64,000 nt of DNA from Bradyrhizobium murdochi (GCF_000472965.1 NZ_AXAU01000023.1:36095-100094); one strand, 5' to 3'. Counted from the first letter of the stretch, positions 1 to 8,454 are shown. Program-made: numbers and translations. Notes: generated by a model not told the origin, from the sequence alone.

Positions 1-14
1 CAGTAGCCCGGCAC

Positions 15-1400
15 CTACACCGGCACCCTTACCGCCGCGCGCAGACCGCCCATCGGGCTGTCGCCCAGCGTGATGTCGCCGCCGTGCGAGCGGGCGATGT
101 CTCGGGCAATGGCGAGGCCGAGGCCCGTGCCGCCCTCGTCCTGGTTACGGGCGTCGTCGAGCCGCAGGAACGGCTTGAACACTTCCTCGCGCATGTTGGC
201 CGGAATGCCCGGCCCGTCGTCATCGACCGTCACTGTCAGATAGCGGTGATCGCGGTGGCCGGTGATGGCGACCGTCTTGGCGTACCGAGCCGCGTTGGAA
301 ACCAGGTTGGCGATGCAGCGTTTGAACGAGGCCGGCTTCACCGTCACCACCGGCAGGCCGTGGAACGTCACGGTTGCGGTATGGCCGTGGCGTTCGGCGT
401 CGCTGCGCAATTCCTCCAGCGCCATCGCCATATCGGTCGGCTGCGCGATCTCGCCACTGTCGCCGCGCGCGAAGGCGAGATAGGCCTCGAGCATGCCGGA
501 CATTTCGTCGACGTCCTTGCGCATGCCGTCGACTTCGGGACTGTCGCCGATCAGCGCCAGCTCGAGCTTGAAGCGGGTCAGGATGGTACGCAAATCGTGG
601 CTGACGCCGGCCAGCATCGCGGTGCGCTGATCGATCGAGCGTTCGACGCGGGCCTTCATCTCCAGGAACGCCTGTGCCGCTTGCCGCACCTCCCGCGCGC
701 CGCGCGGACGGAAATTCGGCACCTCGCGCCCCTTGCCAAAACTCTCGGCGGCGTCCGCCAGCCGCAGGATCGGCCTGATCTGGTTGCGCAGGAACAGCAC
801 CGCGACGATCAGCAGGATCGAGGATGTGCCGAGCATCCAGAAGATGAAAATCTCCGAATTGGAGGCATAGGCGGCGCTGCGCTGCGCGAACACGCGCATC
901 ACGGCATCGTCGAGCTGGATGCGGATTTCAACCAGATTGGACTTGCCGACGGTGTCGATCCAGAACGGGCGGCGAATCTGGCGGCCGATCTGCGACGATA
1001 GGGTCTGGTCGAGCAGCGAGAAAAACGGCTTTGGCCCCGGCTGCGGCATGTCGTCGACAGGCAAGAAATCGACGACCAATTGCAGCCGTTGTCCAATGCG
1101 GCGGAGCTGCGCACGGTCCTTGTCCTGCGGAAATGCCTTGTAGATGTCGATCAGGCTGGCGATGTCCTGGACCACGGCCGCCGACAGGCGCCGCGTCACC
1201 GTATTCCAGTGGCGTTCCATGAATACGAACGCCACGACCGTTTGCAGGATCACCATCGGGACGATCATGATCAGGAGCGCGCGGGCGTAGAGGCCGGTCG
1301 GCATCCAGCTCTTGAACGCATTGCCCATCCAGCCATTGGCCCTGGAGACGCGTTGCGACGCGTTGCGGATGAACGTCAGGCCGGTGTCGAGCGTGCTCAT
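15..1400 (-). CDS. Sensor histidine kinase, EnvZ-like
   Basis: This is an inner-membrane sensor kinase of about 461 residues that should phosphorylate the response regulator encoded just upstream. Transmembrane segments lie at about residues 40-61 and 185-204 and enclose a periplasmic sensor region. A HAMP linker follows. The H-box contains SHDLRT with the phospho-acceptor His near residue 268. The C-terminal ATPase domain shows the N-box (NLVSNAARYA), DDDGPGIP and GGTGLGLAIA. I chose the ATG at 1400, which lies 7 nt after the regulator stop. An in-frame TTG further upstream would overlap that gene. The layout, with the HK following an OmpR-type regulator, is like EnvZ/OmpR, but the stimulus is unknown. 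Confidence 0.93.
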   Translation of the reverse strand: MSTLDTGLTFIRNASQRVSRANGWMGNAFKSWMPTGLYARALLIMIVPMVILQTVVAFVFMERHWNTVTRRLSAAVVQDIASLIDIYKAFPQDKDRAQLRRIGQRLQLVVDFLPVDDMPQPGPKPFFSLLDQTLSSQIGRQIRRPFWIDTVGKSNLVEIRIQLDDAVMRVFAQRSAAYASNSEIFIFWMLGTSSILLIVAVLFLRNQIRPILRLADAAESFGKGREVPNFRPRGAREVRQAAQAFLEMKARVERSIDQRTAMLAGVSHDLRTILTRFKLELALIGDSPEVDGMRKDVDEMSGMLEAYLAFARGDSGEIAQPTDMAMALEELRSDAERHGHTATVTFHGLPVVTVKPASFKRCIANLVSNAARYAKTVAITGHRDHRYLTVTVDDDGPGIPANMREEVFKPFLRLDDARNQDEGGTGLGLAIARDIARSHGGDITLGDSPMGGLRAAVRVPV

Positions 1401-1407
1401 GAACTGC

Positions 1408-2148
1408 TCAGGGCGACGCAACCAGGCGATAGCCGATGCCGCGCGCCGCCTGCAGGAACAGCGGATTGGCGGGATCGCGCTCGATCTTGCGCCGCAGGCG
1501 ATTGATCTGCACGTCGACCGCGCGTTCGTTCACCGTGCCGCCGCCGGTCAGCGCCGCGCGCGGCACCGTTTCGCCGGGCGCAGCCGCCAGAATGCGCAGC
1601 ATTTCGCGCTCGCGGTCGGTTAGGTGAATGATCTCCTCGCCCAGGCGCAGTTCGCCACGATCGAGATGGAAAATGTAAGGGCCGAACGCGATCTGCTCCA
1701 GCGCCTCCACCGGCGGCGGCGCAGAGCGCTTGAGGATATTGCCGATCCTCAAGATCAGTTCGCGCGGCTCGAACGGCTTCGCAACATAATCGTCGGCGCC
1801 GATCTGCAGACCCTCGATCCGCGCCTCCGCCTCATGGCGCGCCGTCAGCATGATGATCGGCACCGAGGAGGAGGTGCGAATGAACCGCGCCAGGTCGAAC
1901 CCGGTTTCGCCGGGCATCATGACGTCGAGGATCAGGAGGTCGAAATGCAGGCCGAGCAGTTTTGCGCGCGCATCGTTCGCGCTCGAGGCGGTGGTGACGC
2001 GATAGCCCTCGCCGGTCAGAAACCGCGACAGCAGATCGCGGATACGGCGGTCGTCGTCGACCAAGAGCAGATGCGGGGCGTCATCAGCCAGTTGCCGCGG
2101 CGCGCGCGTGGTGGCTGCAGCGATGGTTGCTCCTTGCGGCACGATCAC
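1408..2148 (-). CDS. Two-component response regulator, OmpR family
   Basis: This 246-residue regulator has an N-terminal receiver domain (about residues 25-140) and a C-terminal winged-helix DNA-binding domain (about 150-243). Visible receiver residues are the acidic cluster VDDDR near 30-34, phospho-acceptor Asp75 in LILDVMMPG, and Lys124 in AKPFEPREL. The start is GTG at 2148 and overlaps the MarR stop as GTGA, so translation is probably coupled. It is expected to be phosphorylated by the kinase immediately downstream and to regulate transcription. Targets cannot be read from the sequence. Confidence 0.94.
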   Translation of the reverse strand: MIVPQGATIAAATTRAPRQLADDAPHLLLVDDDRRIRDLLSRFLTGEGYRVTTASSANDARAKLLGLHFDLLILDVMMPGETGFDLARFIRTSSSVPIIMLTARHEAEARIEGLQIGADDYVAKPFEPRELILRIGNILKRSAPPPVEALEQIAFGPYIFHLDRGELRLGEEIIHLTDREREMLRILAAAPGETVPRAALTGGGTVNERAVDVQINRLRRKIERDPANPLFLQAARGIGYRLVASP

Positions 2149-2693
2149 TCCCTTGGTTTCTTGCTGCCGATCCCGAAGATCGCCTCCAACACCTTGTCGG
2201 GGTCGTCGCGATCGATCATCGCGCGCAGGAACTCGCTGATCGCGGCGACGCCCTCGGGATTGATGTCCCGGAGCGCGCGGGTGATGCGATCGGTCTGCAG
2301 CCCTGCGAGCTTTGCCACCAAGGCTTCGCCCTTCGGGGTGGCATAAAGAAGGCGCTGCCGGCGGTCGTTATTGCCGGTCTTCTGGATGATGTAGCCCTCG
2401 TCGAGCAACTGCTTGAGCACCCGGCCAAGCGACTGCTTGGTGATCCGCAGCACGTCCAGGAGGTCGGCGACCTTGAGGCCGGGGTAGCGGTAGACGAAAT
2501 GCATCACGCGGTGATGGGCGCGGCCGAACCCGAAAGCCTCGAGCTCATTGTCGGCGTCGCCGACGAAGTCGCGATAGGCGAAAAACAGCAGCTCGATTAT
2601 GTCCCAGCGAAATTCGCCAGCCCGCGGGCCAGGGCTGGCAGCCTCCTGCGAATCGGAGGCTACGGAGCCCTTTGAGAAATTTATGTCAGCCAT
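2145..2693 (-). CDS. MarR family transcriptional regulator
   Basis: This is a DNA-binding regulator of about 182 residues with a winged helix-turn-helix of the MarR type. The recognition region reads VADLLDVLRITKQSLGRVL and is followed by a wing ending in ATPKGEAL. It is the first gene of a three-gene unit with the OmpR-type regulator and the kinase, all overlapping or nearly touching. It faces a branched-chain aminotransferase gene. I chose the ATG at 2693 (MADINFSKGS). An upstream in-frame ATG at 2735 would add 14 residues but would read through a clear palindrome. The ligand is unknown. Confidence 0.9.
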   Translation of the reverse strand: MADINFSKGSVASDSQEAASPGPRAGEFRWDIIELLFFAYRDFVGDADNELEAFGFGRAHHRVMHFVYRYPGLKVADLLDVLRITKQSLGRVLKQLLDEGYIIQKTGNNDRRQRLLYATPKGEALVAKLAGLQTDRITRALRDINPEGVAAISEFLRAMIDRDDPDKVLEAIFGIGSKKPRE

Positions 2694-2702
2694 GTTGACA
2701 TA
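2682..2702. promoter_or_regulatory. Palindromic operator candidate over the marR start
   Basis: A perfect inverted repeat, TATGTCA-N7-TGACATA, covers the proposed marR start codon. Its right arm also contains TTGACA, the -35 hexamer. MarR proteins usually bind palindromes of about this size in their own promoter region. Autoregulation, and possibly control of the divergent aminotransferase, is therefore an inference. Confidence 0.55.
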
Positions 2703-3026
2703 TCTTGGGTTCAATGTTACAAAACTGCCAGCCACGACGAAACTTTAGGTCGTTTCGAACCTGGTGACGTGTCAGGCAGCCGGAAAAAGCCAGCGATGGC
2801 GGCAACGGCCGCAAATGGATTACCGTGCGATTGTCGAGCGGCATTTCGGCAAACATACTGGACTTCGGCATCCCGCAAAAGCATGTCCTCGACCGACATG
2901 ACGGCGACGGAAGCCGGCCGCAAGGCCGGTGATGGTGAAGTCCAGACCTGTGAAGGCCCGAAAGGACGCATGCCGGCGCCGATTTGGGCGCCGAATTCCA
3001 ATAGCGGGAAGCAAGGGCAAAGGGGA
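2703..3026. other. Intergenic region between marR and the aminotransferase
   Basis: This gap of about 320 bp holds no gene I can support. The forward frame is open from 2769, but the 86 residues it would add to the aminotransferase are unlike the family and rich in Ser, Arg and Lys. The region most likely carries divergent promoters. No clear -10/-35 pair could be singled out. Confidence 0.5.
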
Positions 3027-4103
3027 ATGAGTTTGAAATTCGAAATCCGGCCTGCGGCGAATCCAACTCCTGAGAGTGAGCGCGCAGCCAAGCTCGTGGA
3101 CCCGGGCTTCGGCCGGATTTTCACCGATCACATGGCCATCGTCCGCTACAATCAGGCGAACGGCTGGCACGACGCGCGGGTCGAGGCTCGCGCGAATTTT
3201 CCGCTCGATCCGGCCACGGCCGTCCTGCACTACGCGCAGGAGATTTTCGAAGGCCTCAAGGCCTACAAGCGCGACAACGGCGTGAACCTGTTCCGTCCCG
3301 ATGCCAACGCGAGGCGCTTCAACAGTTCGGCTGAGCGCATGGCCATGGCGCCGCTGCCCGAAGCTATCTTCATCGAAGCGGTCGAGCAGATCGTGCGCAT
3401 CGACAGCGCCTGGATTCCGGGCGGCGAGGGCAGTCTCTATTTGCGGCCCTTCATGATCGCGAGCGAGATATTCCTCGGCGTGAAGCCATCGGCGGAATAC
3501 ATCTTCGCCGTCATCGCCTCGCCGGTCGGCTCCTATTTCAAGGGCGGTCCTGCGCCGGTGTCGATCTGGGTGTCGGAGAATTACACGCGTGCCGCGATCG
3601 GCGGCACCGGGGCCGTCAAATGCGGCGGCAACTACGCCGCGAGCCTGCGCGCGCAGGCCGAGGCCATCGAGCGCGGCTGCGATCAGGTCGTTTTTCTCGA
3701 CGCGATCGAACGCCGCTACATCGAGGAGCTCGGCGGCATGAACGTCTTCTTCGTGTTCGACGACGGCTCGCTCTCGACACCGCCGCTCGGCACCATCCTG
3801 CCGGGCATCACCCGCGATTCGATCATCGCGCTGGCGAAGGATTCCGGCACGGTCGTGCGCGAGGAGGCCTACACCATCGAGCAGTGGCGCAAGGACGCCG
3901 CCAGCGGAAAGCTGAAAGAGGCGTTCGCCTGCGGCACCGCGGCCGTCATCTCGCCGATCGGCAAGGTGTGTTCGGCGAGCGGTGATTTTCTGATCAATGG
4001 CGGCGTCGCCGGCCCTATCGCCATGGGGCTGCGCAAGAAACTCGTCGACATCCAGTACGGTCGCGCGGCGGACCCGCACGATTGGATCAGAAAGGTCCTG
4101 TGA
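3027..4103 (+). CDS. ilvE: Branched-chain amino acid aminotransferase, class IV, long (BCAT-type) form
   Basis: This is a PLP-dependent fold-type IV aminotransferase of about 358 residues, the length of the eukaryotic-like BCAT form. It converts Val, Leu and Ile to and from their 2-oxo acids with glutamate/2-oxoglutarate. Diagnostic segments are LHYAQEIFEGLKAY, LYLRPFM, and TGAVKCGGNYAAS with the probable PLP lysine at residue 198, then ELGGMNVFFVF and GTILPGITRD. I chose the ATG at 3027, preceded by AAGG about 10 nt upstream. The longer open frame from 2769 has no family support. A second, shorter paralogue follows at 4225, so the two may divide biosynthetic and catabolic roles. Confidence 0.93.
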   Translation: MSLKFEIRPAANPTPESERAAKLVDPGFGRIFTDHMAIVRYNQANGWHDARVEARANFPLDPATAVLHYAQEIFEGLKAYKRDNGVNLFRPDANARRFNSSAERMAMAPLPEAIFIEAVEQIVRIDSAWIPGGEGSLYLRPFMIASEIFLGVKPSAEYIFAVIASPVGSYFKGGPAPVSIWVSENYTRAAIGGTGAVKCGGNYAASLRAQAEAIERGCDQVVFLDAIERRYIEELGGMNVFFVFDDGSLSTPPLGTILPGITRDSIIALAKDSGTVVREEAYTIEQWRKDAASGKLKEAFACGTAAVISPIGKVCSASGDFLINGGVAGPIAMGLRKKLVDIQYGRAADPHDWIRKVL

Positions 4104-4224
4104 CCGGCGGCGAAATTACGCCCGCCGCTTATAGATCACTTTAAGCGCTTGGTAGCGCGCGCCTCGTCGAGTCGCGCGAGGCTGACGCGCGGCTCAATGC
4201 AACAGCGCCAATCGGGAGGAGACC

Positions 4225-5115
4225 ATGGGAGTTTCGTTCGACAAGATCGATGGCGTCATCTGGTACGATGGCAGGCTGGTGCCGTGGGCCGACGCCAACA
4301 TCCACATCCTGACCCATGGCCTGCACTATGCGAGCTGCGTGTTCGAGGGCGAACGCGCCTATGGCGGCAAGGTCTTCAAGAGCACCGAGCATTCCGAGCG
4401 GCTGAAGAATTCGGCCAGTATTCTGGATTTCGAGATTCCCTATTCGGTGGCCGAGATCGACGCCGCCAAGCAGCTCGTGATCGACAAGAACAATCTGCCC
4501 GATGCCTATCTGCGCCCGATTGCCTGGCGTGGTTCGGAGATGATGGGTGTGTCGGCGCCGGCCAACACCATCCATCTCGCCATCGCCGCCTGGGATTGGC
4601 CGAGCTATTTCGATCCGGCGGAGAAGCTGAAGGGCATCCGGATGTGCATGGCCGAATACCGGCGGCCCGATCCGGCGACGATCCCGGCGATGGCCAAGGC
4701 GTCCGGCCTCTACATGATCTGCACCATCAGCAAGCACAAAGCGGAGCGTGCCGGCTATGCCGATGCCATGATGCTGGACTGGCAGGGCCGGGTGGCCGAA
4801 TGCACCGGCGCCAATATCTTTTTCATCAAGGACGGCAAGATCCATACGCCGATCGCCGACTGCTTCCTCGCCGGCATCACCCGCGCCATCGCGATCGACC
4901 TCGCCAGGCACCGCGGCATCGAGGTGATCGAGCGCCGTATCATGCCGGAGGAACTTGATGGCTTCACCGAGTGCTTCATCACCGGCACGGCGGCCGAAGT
5001 GACGCCGGTGTCCGAGATCGCGAGCTGGAAGTTCACGCCCGGCAAGATCTCCGAGCAGTTGATGGCGGACTACAGCGCCGAAGTGCAGCCCAAGGGCAAG
5101 GCCGCGGCGGCGTGA
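4225..5115 (+). CDS. ilvE: Branched-chain amino acid aminotransferase, class IV, short (bacterial IlvE) form
   Basis: This 296-residue PLP enzyme is of the usual bacterial IlvE length. It opens with KIDGVIWYDGRLVPWADANI. Further family segments are HGLHYASCVFEGERAY, LRPIAWRG, and AMAKASGLYM with the probable PLP lysine at about residue 158. The C-terminal segment AECTGANIFFIKDG is typical of the fold. AGGAG precedes the ATG. It lies 121 nt after the longer BCAT gene on the same strand, but the two proteins are not close copies. Side activity as a D-amino-acid or aromatic aminotransferase cannot be ruled out. Confidence 0.92.
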   Translation: MGVSFDKIDGVIWYDGRLVPWADANIHILTHGLHYASCVFEGERAYGGKVFKSTEHSERLKNSASILDFEIPYSVAEIDAAKQLVIDKNNLPDAYLRPIAWRGSEMMGVSAPANTIHLAIAAWDWPSYFDPAEKLKGIRMCMAEYRRPDPATIPAMAKASGLYMICTISKHKAERAGYADAMMLDWQGRVAECTGANIFFIKDGKIHTPIADCFLAGITRAIAIDLARHRGIEVIERRIMPEELDGFTECFITGTAAEVTPVSEIASWKFTPGKISEQLMADYSAEVQPKGKAAAA

Positions 5116-5171
5116 GATAAGCGTGCTTGGCCCGGGTTGCCCTGCCGCGCCTCGGCTGGTACCTAGCCGCC

Positions 5172-6668
5172 ATGGCTGAAAAACCCAAAAAACCGCAGAA
5201 ACTGAAGGCGCGGCTGCCGCGCGGGCTCGAAGACCGTGGTCCGGCCGCGATTGCGGCTACCCGCCAGATGGTCGAGAAAATCCGCGAGGTCTACGAGCGC
5301 TACGGCTTCGAGCCGGTGGAAACGCCGGCAATGGAGTTCACCGACGCGCTGGGCAAATTCCTGCCCGACCAGGACCGGCCGAACGAAGGCGTGTTCTCGT
5401 TCCAGGACGATGACGAGCAGTGGATCTCGTTGCGCTACGATCTGACCGCGCCGCTGGCGCGCTATGTGGCGGAGAATTTCGACGCGCTGCCGAAGCCGTA
5501 TCGCAGCTACCGCGCGGGTTACGTCTATCGCAACGAGAAGCCAGGCCCCGGCCGCTTCCGCCAGTTCATGCAGTTCGATGCCGATACGGTGGGCTCCGCC
5601 TCGCCGGCCGCCGATGCCGAGATGTGCATGATGGCGGCGGACACGATGGAAGTGCTCGGCATTCCGCGCGGCAGCTATGTCGTGAAGGTGAATAACCGCA
5701 AGGTGCTAGATGGGGTGATGGAGAGCATCGGGCTTGCAGGCGATGAAAATGCAGGACGCAGACTCACAGTGCTGCGGGCGGTCGATAAATTTGACCGACT
5801 GGGTGAAGATGGCGTTCGGGCATTACTTGGTGATGGCCGCAAGGATGAAAGCGGTGATTTTACGAAGGGCGCCGGTCTGAAGGACGATGATGCTCGTCGA
5901 GTGCTCAATGCCACATGCCCGGAAACAGGCACCAATGAAGAAATAATTGCGAAGTTAGGTGGGGAAACGGAGATTGGCCGAGAAGGTATCGGCGAATTGG
6001 CCGCAATCGCACGACTCGTCGCCGCCTCAGGTTATGGCGACCGCGTTCGAATCGATCCGACGGTTGTGCGCGGCCTCGAATACTACACTGGCCCCGTCTA
6101 CGAGACAGAACTCCTCCTAGATACCAAGGACGAAAAAGGCCGCCCCGTGCGCTTCGGCTCCGTCGGCGGCGGTGGCCGCTATGACGGCCTCGTCTCGCGC
6201 TTCCGCGGTGAACCGGTGCCGGCCACGGGCTTTTCGATCGGCGTGTCGCGCTTGCAGGCGGCGCTGACGATGTTGGGCAAGCTCGACACGCGGCCCGACT
6301 TCGGCCCCGTCGTGGTCACCGTGTTCGATCGCGACCGTGTTGCCGACTATCAGAAAATGGTCGCGCAGTTGCGCAACGAGAACATCCGCGCTGAGCTCTA
6401 TCTCGGTAATCCCAAGAACATGGGTAACCAGCTCAAATATGCCGACCGTCGCAACTCGCCTTGCGTCATCATCCAGGGTTCGGATGAAAAGGCGCGCGGT
6501 GAAATCCAGATCAAGGACCTGATCGAAGGCGCGAAAGCCGCGGCCGCCATCGCCTCCAACCAGGAATGGCGCGAGACTCGTCCGGCGCAGTTTTCGTGCG
6601 CTGAGGGCGAGATCGTCGCAAAAGTGCGCGAGGTGCTCACGCGCCATGATGTGAAGTGGGGCAACTGA
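5172..6668 (+). CDS. hisS: Histidyl-tRNA synthetase
   Basis: This class II aminoacyl-tRNA synthetase of about 498 residues charges tRNA-His. The class II motif 2 region is seen as GYVYRNEKPGPGRFRQFMQ, and the histidine-binding signature as GLEYYTGPVYE. A glycine-rich motif 3 region (FGSVGGGGRYDGL) and a C-terminal anticodon-binding domain follow. I chose the ATG at 5172 (MAEKPKKPQK) because the family begins here; an in-frame codon at 5127 adds 15 poor residues. The middle, about 5690-6110, uses many more A/T-ending codons than either flank, which suggests replacement of this segment by recombination. Confidence 0.95.
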   Translation: MAEKPKKPQKLKARLPRGLEDRGPAAIAATRQMVEKIREVYERYGFEPVETPAMEFTDALGKFLPDQDRPNEGVFSFQDDDEQWISLRYDLTAPLARYVAENFDALPKPYRSYRAGYVYRNEKPGPGRFRQFMQFDADTVGSASPAADAEMCMMAADTMEVLGIPRGSYVVKVNNRKVLDGVMESIGLAGDENAGRRLTVLRAVDKFDRLGEDGVRALLGDGRKDESGDFTKGAGLKDDDARRVLNATCPETGTNEEIIAKLGGETEIGREGIGELAAIARLVAASGYGDRVRIDPTVVRGLEYYTGPVYETELLLDTKDEKGRPVRFGSVGGGGRYDGLVSRFRGEPVPATGFSIGVSRLQAALTMLGKLDTRPDFGPVVVTVFDRDRVADYQKMVAQLRNENIRAELYLGNPKNMGNQLKYADRRNSPCVIIQGSDEKARGEIQIKDLIEGAKAAAAIASNQEWRETRPAQFSCAEGEIVAKVREVLTRHDVKWGN

Positions 6669-6672
6669 TTTT

Positions 6673-6747
6673 CGTCATACGCGGGCTTGACCCGCGTATC
6701 CATCTTCAAAATGATGGATTGCCGGGTCTCAAGCCCGGCAATGACGG
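6673..6747. repeat. Short palindromic intergenic repeat
   Basis: The sequence between hisS and the tautomerase runs from CGTCATACGCGGGCTTGACC to GCCCGGCAATGACGG. It contains nested stem-loops and begins and ends with inverted CGTCAT/ATGACG. It resembles the dispersed extragenic palindromes common in Bradyrhizobium and may also help end hisS transcription. Confidence 0.6.
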
Positions 6748-6782
6748 TTGGCGAGTAAGCAAAAACAAAGGGAGCACTACCA

Positions 6783-6995
6783 ATGCCTGAGATCACCGTG
6801 AGCATGGCCGCCGGCCGCACCGACGAGCAGAAGGCCGGCATGATGCGCGACATCACGCAGGCGCTGGTCAAAAACCTCGGCGTCGATGCCGATGCGGTCG
6901 TGATCCAGATCAACGAAGCGCCATTGGCCCACAAGATGAAGGGCGGCAAGACCTTTGTGGAGCGCGCCGCGGCGGCTGCGGCTGCGAAGAAGTAG
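6783..6995 (+). CDS. Tautomerase family protein (4-oxalocrotonate tautomerase-like)
   Basis: This 70-residue protein has the size and form of a 4-oxalocrotonate tautomerase subunit. The initiator Met is followed directly by Pro (MPEITVSMAAGR), and the N-terminal Pro is the catalytic base in this family. DEQKAGMMRDITQALVKNLG forms the expected helix. Such proteins assemble as small oligomers and interconvert enol and keto acids. The natural substrate is unknown and no catabolic cluster surrounds it. Confidence 0.88.
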   Translation: MPEITVSMAAGRTDEQKAGMMRDITQALVKNLGVDADAVVIQINEAPLAHKMKGGKTFVERAAAAAAAKK

Positions 6996-7010
6996 CGGGC
7001 AAATAAGTCT

Positions 7011-7109
7011 CGTCATTCCGGGGCGCGGGAAGCGCGAACTATGGTGCGCAATTGCGCACCTGAGAATCTCGAGATTCCGGGTTCGCGCTTCCCGCGCCCC
7101 GGAATGACA
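7011..7109. repeat. Palindromic repeat of the ATTCCGGGGCGC type
   Basis: The repeat begins CGTCATTCCGGGGCGCGGG and ends in its inverse, CCCGCGCCCCGGAATGAC. A TGCGCAATTGCGCA core lies between. A related but diverged copy occurs at 63042-63120. It fills the space between the tautomerase and the thioesterase. Confidence 0.7.
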
Positions 7110-7119
7110 GAGCAAATCC

Positions 7120-7515
7120 ATGGACGCACGCGACTTCATCAAGATCGGCATGAACGCCGAGCGGACGCTGGTGGTGCCGGCGGAACGCACGGTCGGGCAT
7201 TTCGTCCCTGGCATGCCGATGGTCTATGCGACGCCGATGATGATCCTGGAAATGGAGATGGCCTCGAGCGACGCCATCAGAGGCCATCTTCAGCCGGGCT
7301 GGATCACGGTTGGCACCGAGGTCGATATCCGCCATCTCGGCGCGTCGCTGGTCGGCGCGACGGTGCGCGTCGCGGCAAAGGTCGTGGCAGTCGAGCGCCG
7401 CGTGATCCGCTTTGAGGTCGAAGCCTTCGAAGGCGAGCGCAGAATAGGCGACGGCCGCCACGCCCGCGGGCTCGTCAATGTGGAGACGTTCACGAAGAGG
7501 CTTGCAGGCCGCTGA
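7120..7515 (+). CDS. Thioesterase family protein (hotdog fold, FlK-like)
   Basis: This 131-residue protein looks like a hotdog-fold thioesterase of the fluoroacetyl-CoA thioesterase-like group. It shows TVGHFVPGMPMVYATPMMILEMEMAS, here divided by the usual helix-strand turn. GWITVGTEVDIRHL and a strand-rich second half then end in RRIGDGRHARGLVN. These enzymes hydrolyse acyl-CoA thioesters in the cytoplasm. The substrate is not predictable. It lies between two dispersed repeats and is probably transcribed alone or with the tautomerase gene. Confidence 0.82.
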   Translation: MDARDFIKIGMNAERTLVVPAERTVGHFVPGMPMVYATPMMILEMEMASSDAIRGHLQPGWITVGTEVDIRHLGASLVGATVRVAAKVVAVERRVIRFEVEAFEGERRIGDGRHARGLVNVETFTKRLAGR

Positions 7516-7517
7516 CC

Positions 7518-7610
7518 CGTAGGGTGGGCAAAGGCGCACTTCGCGCCGTGCCCACCATCTGGCACCGTGCTCGAAATGGTGGGCACGCTTGCGCTTTGCC
7601 CACCCTACGA
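7518..7610. repeat. Palindromic repeat, GTAGGGTGGGCAAAG family, copy 1
   Basis: The outer arms are CGTAGGGTGGGCAAAG and its inverse CTTTGCCCACCCTACG. Inner GCCCACCAT and ATGGTGGGC arms make a nested hairpin. Two other copies of the same family lie at 14246-14368 and 22523-22616. All three are intergenic and abut the 3' ends of genes. Confidence 0.85.
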
Positions 7611-7615
7611 TTCCA

Positions 7616-8434
7616 CTACTTAGCCAATTCCTTCGAGCGCTTCGTCGCCGCGGCGATCGCGCGGATCATCAGCGGCTGCAGGCCGTCCTTGCTCATCAGC
7701 ACTTCGAGTGCGGCCGCCGTAGTGCCGCCGGGCGAGGTGACGTTCTGGCGCAGCGTGGCCGAGGCAAGCTCCGAGCGGTGCAGCAATTCGCCGGAGCCGG
7801 CGACGGTTTCGCGCGCGAGCTTCGTTGCAAGCTCGGCCGGCAGGCCGGCCTCGACGCCGGCGCGCGCGAGCTCTTCGGCGAGCAGGAACACGTAGGCCGG
7901 GCCGGAGCCGGACACGGCGGTCACCGCATCCATCAGGCTTTCGTCGTCGACCCATTCGACCGAGCCGGTGGCGCGCAGCAGCGCGTCGGCCGTGGCGCGT
8001 TGCGCGGCGCTGACGTTTTTCGCCGCGACCGCGACCGTGATGCCGCGGCCGATCGAAGCCGGCGTGTTCGGCATGGCGCGAACCACCATGCCGCCGCAGA
8101 CTTCTTCAAGTGCCGCGATCGTCGTGCCCGCCATGATCGAGACGACGAGCGTGTTCGTTCCGACGAAGGACTTCAGCGCCGGCCCCGCTTCGCGGAACGT
8201 CTGCGGCTTCACAGCCATCACCAGCGTGTCGACCGTGCCAGCGTCCTTCGGATTGAGGCGGATGCCTTGCGCCGCCAGCGCGCCGATCTCAGCGGATGGC
8301 TGCGGCTCGATCACGATCACGCCGCTTGCGTCGAGCCCGCCGGCCAGCCAGCCGGTCAGCATCGCGCCGCCCATCTTGCCGGCGCCAGCCAGCGCAATGG
8401 TGCCGCGGAGGTTTTGGAGTGTGTTGTTACTCAC
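7616..8434 (-). CDS. proC: Pyrroline-5-carboxylate reductase
   Basis: This is the last enzyme of proline biosynthesis, reducing 1-pyrroline-5-carboxylate to proline with NAD(P)H. The Rossmann nucleotide-binding motif is IALAGAGKMGGAM near residues 11-23. The C-terminal P5CR signature appears as DAVTAVSGSGPAYVF. I chose GTG at 8434, giving about 272 residues, the normal length. The open frame continues upstream to 8587, but that part is translated repeat DNA rich in Ala, Ser and Pro. The neighbour upstream is the YbjN-like gene on the same strand. Confidence 0.94.
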   Translation of the reverse strand: MSNNTLQNLRGTIALAGAGKMGGAMLTGWLAGGLDASGVIVIEPQPSAEIGALAAQGIRLNPKDAGTVDTLVMAVKPQTFREAGPALKSFVGTNTLVVSIMAGTTIAALEEVCGGMVVRAMPNTPASIGRGITVAVAAKNVSAAQRATADALLRATGSVEWVDDESLMDAVTAVSGSGPAYVFLLAEELARAGVEAGLPAELATKLARETVAGSGELLHRSELASATLRQNVTSPGGTTAAALEVLMSKDGLQPLMIRAIAAATKRSKELAK

Positions 8435-8454
8435 GGTGTCACCATGAATTCTGC

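Noticed and set aside
84..1001. 305-codon plus-strand frame opposite the histidine kinase
   Set aside because: It mirrors the kinase gene, whose motifs are complete. The antisense product is His/Arg-rich with no family features.
2769..3026. Upstream extension of the long aminotransferase
   Set aside because: The extra 86 residues are unlike the family, and a normal start with a ribosome site exists at 3027.
2820..4079. Minus-strand frame of 419 codons opposite the aminotransferase
   Set aside because: It is the antisense shadow of ilvE in high-GC DNA. The translated text has no motifs.
4104..4140. GC hairpin after the long aminotransferase gene considered as a terminator
   Set aside because: The stem GGCGG-CCGCC is short and no T-run follows.
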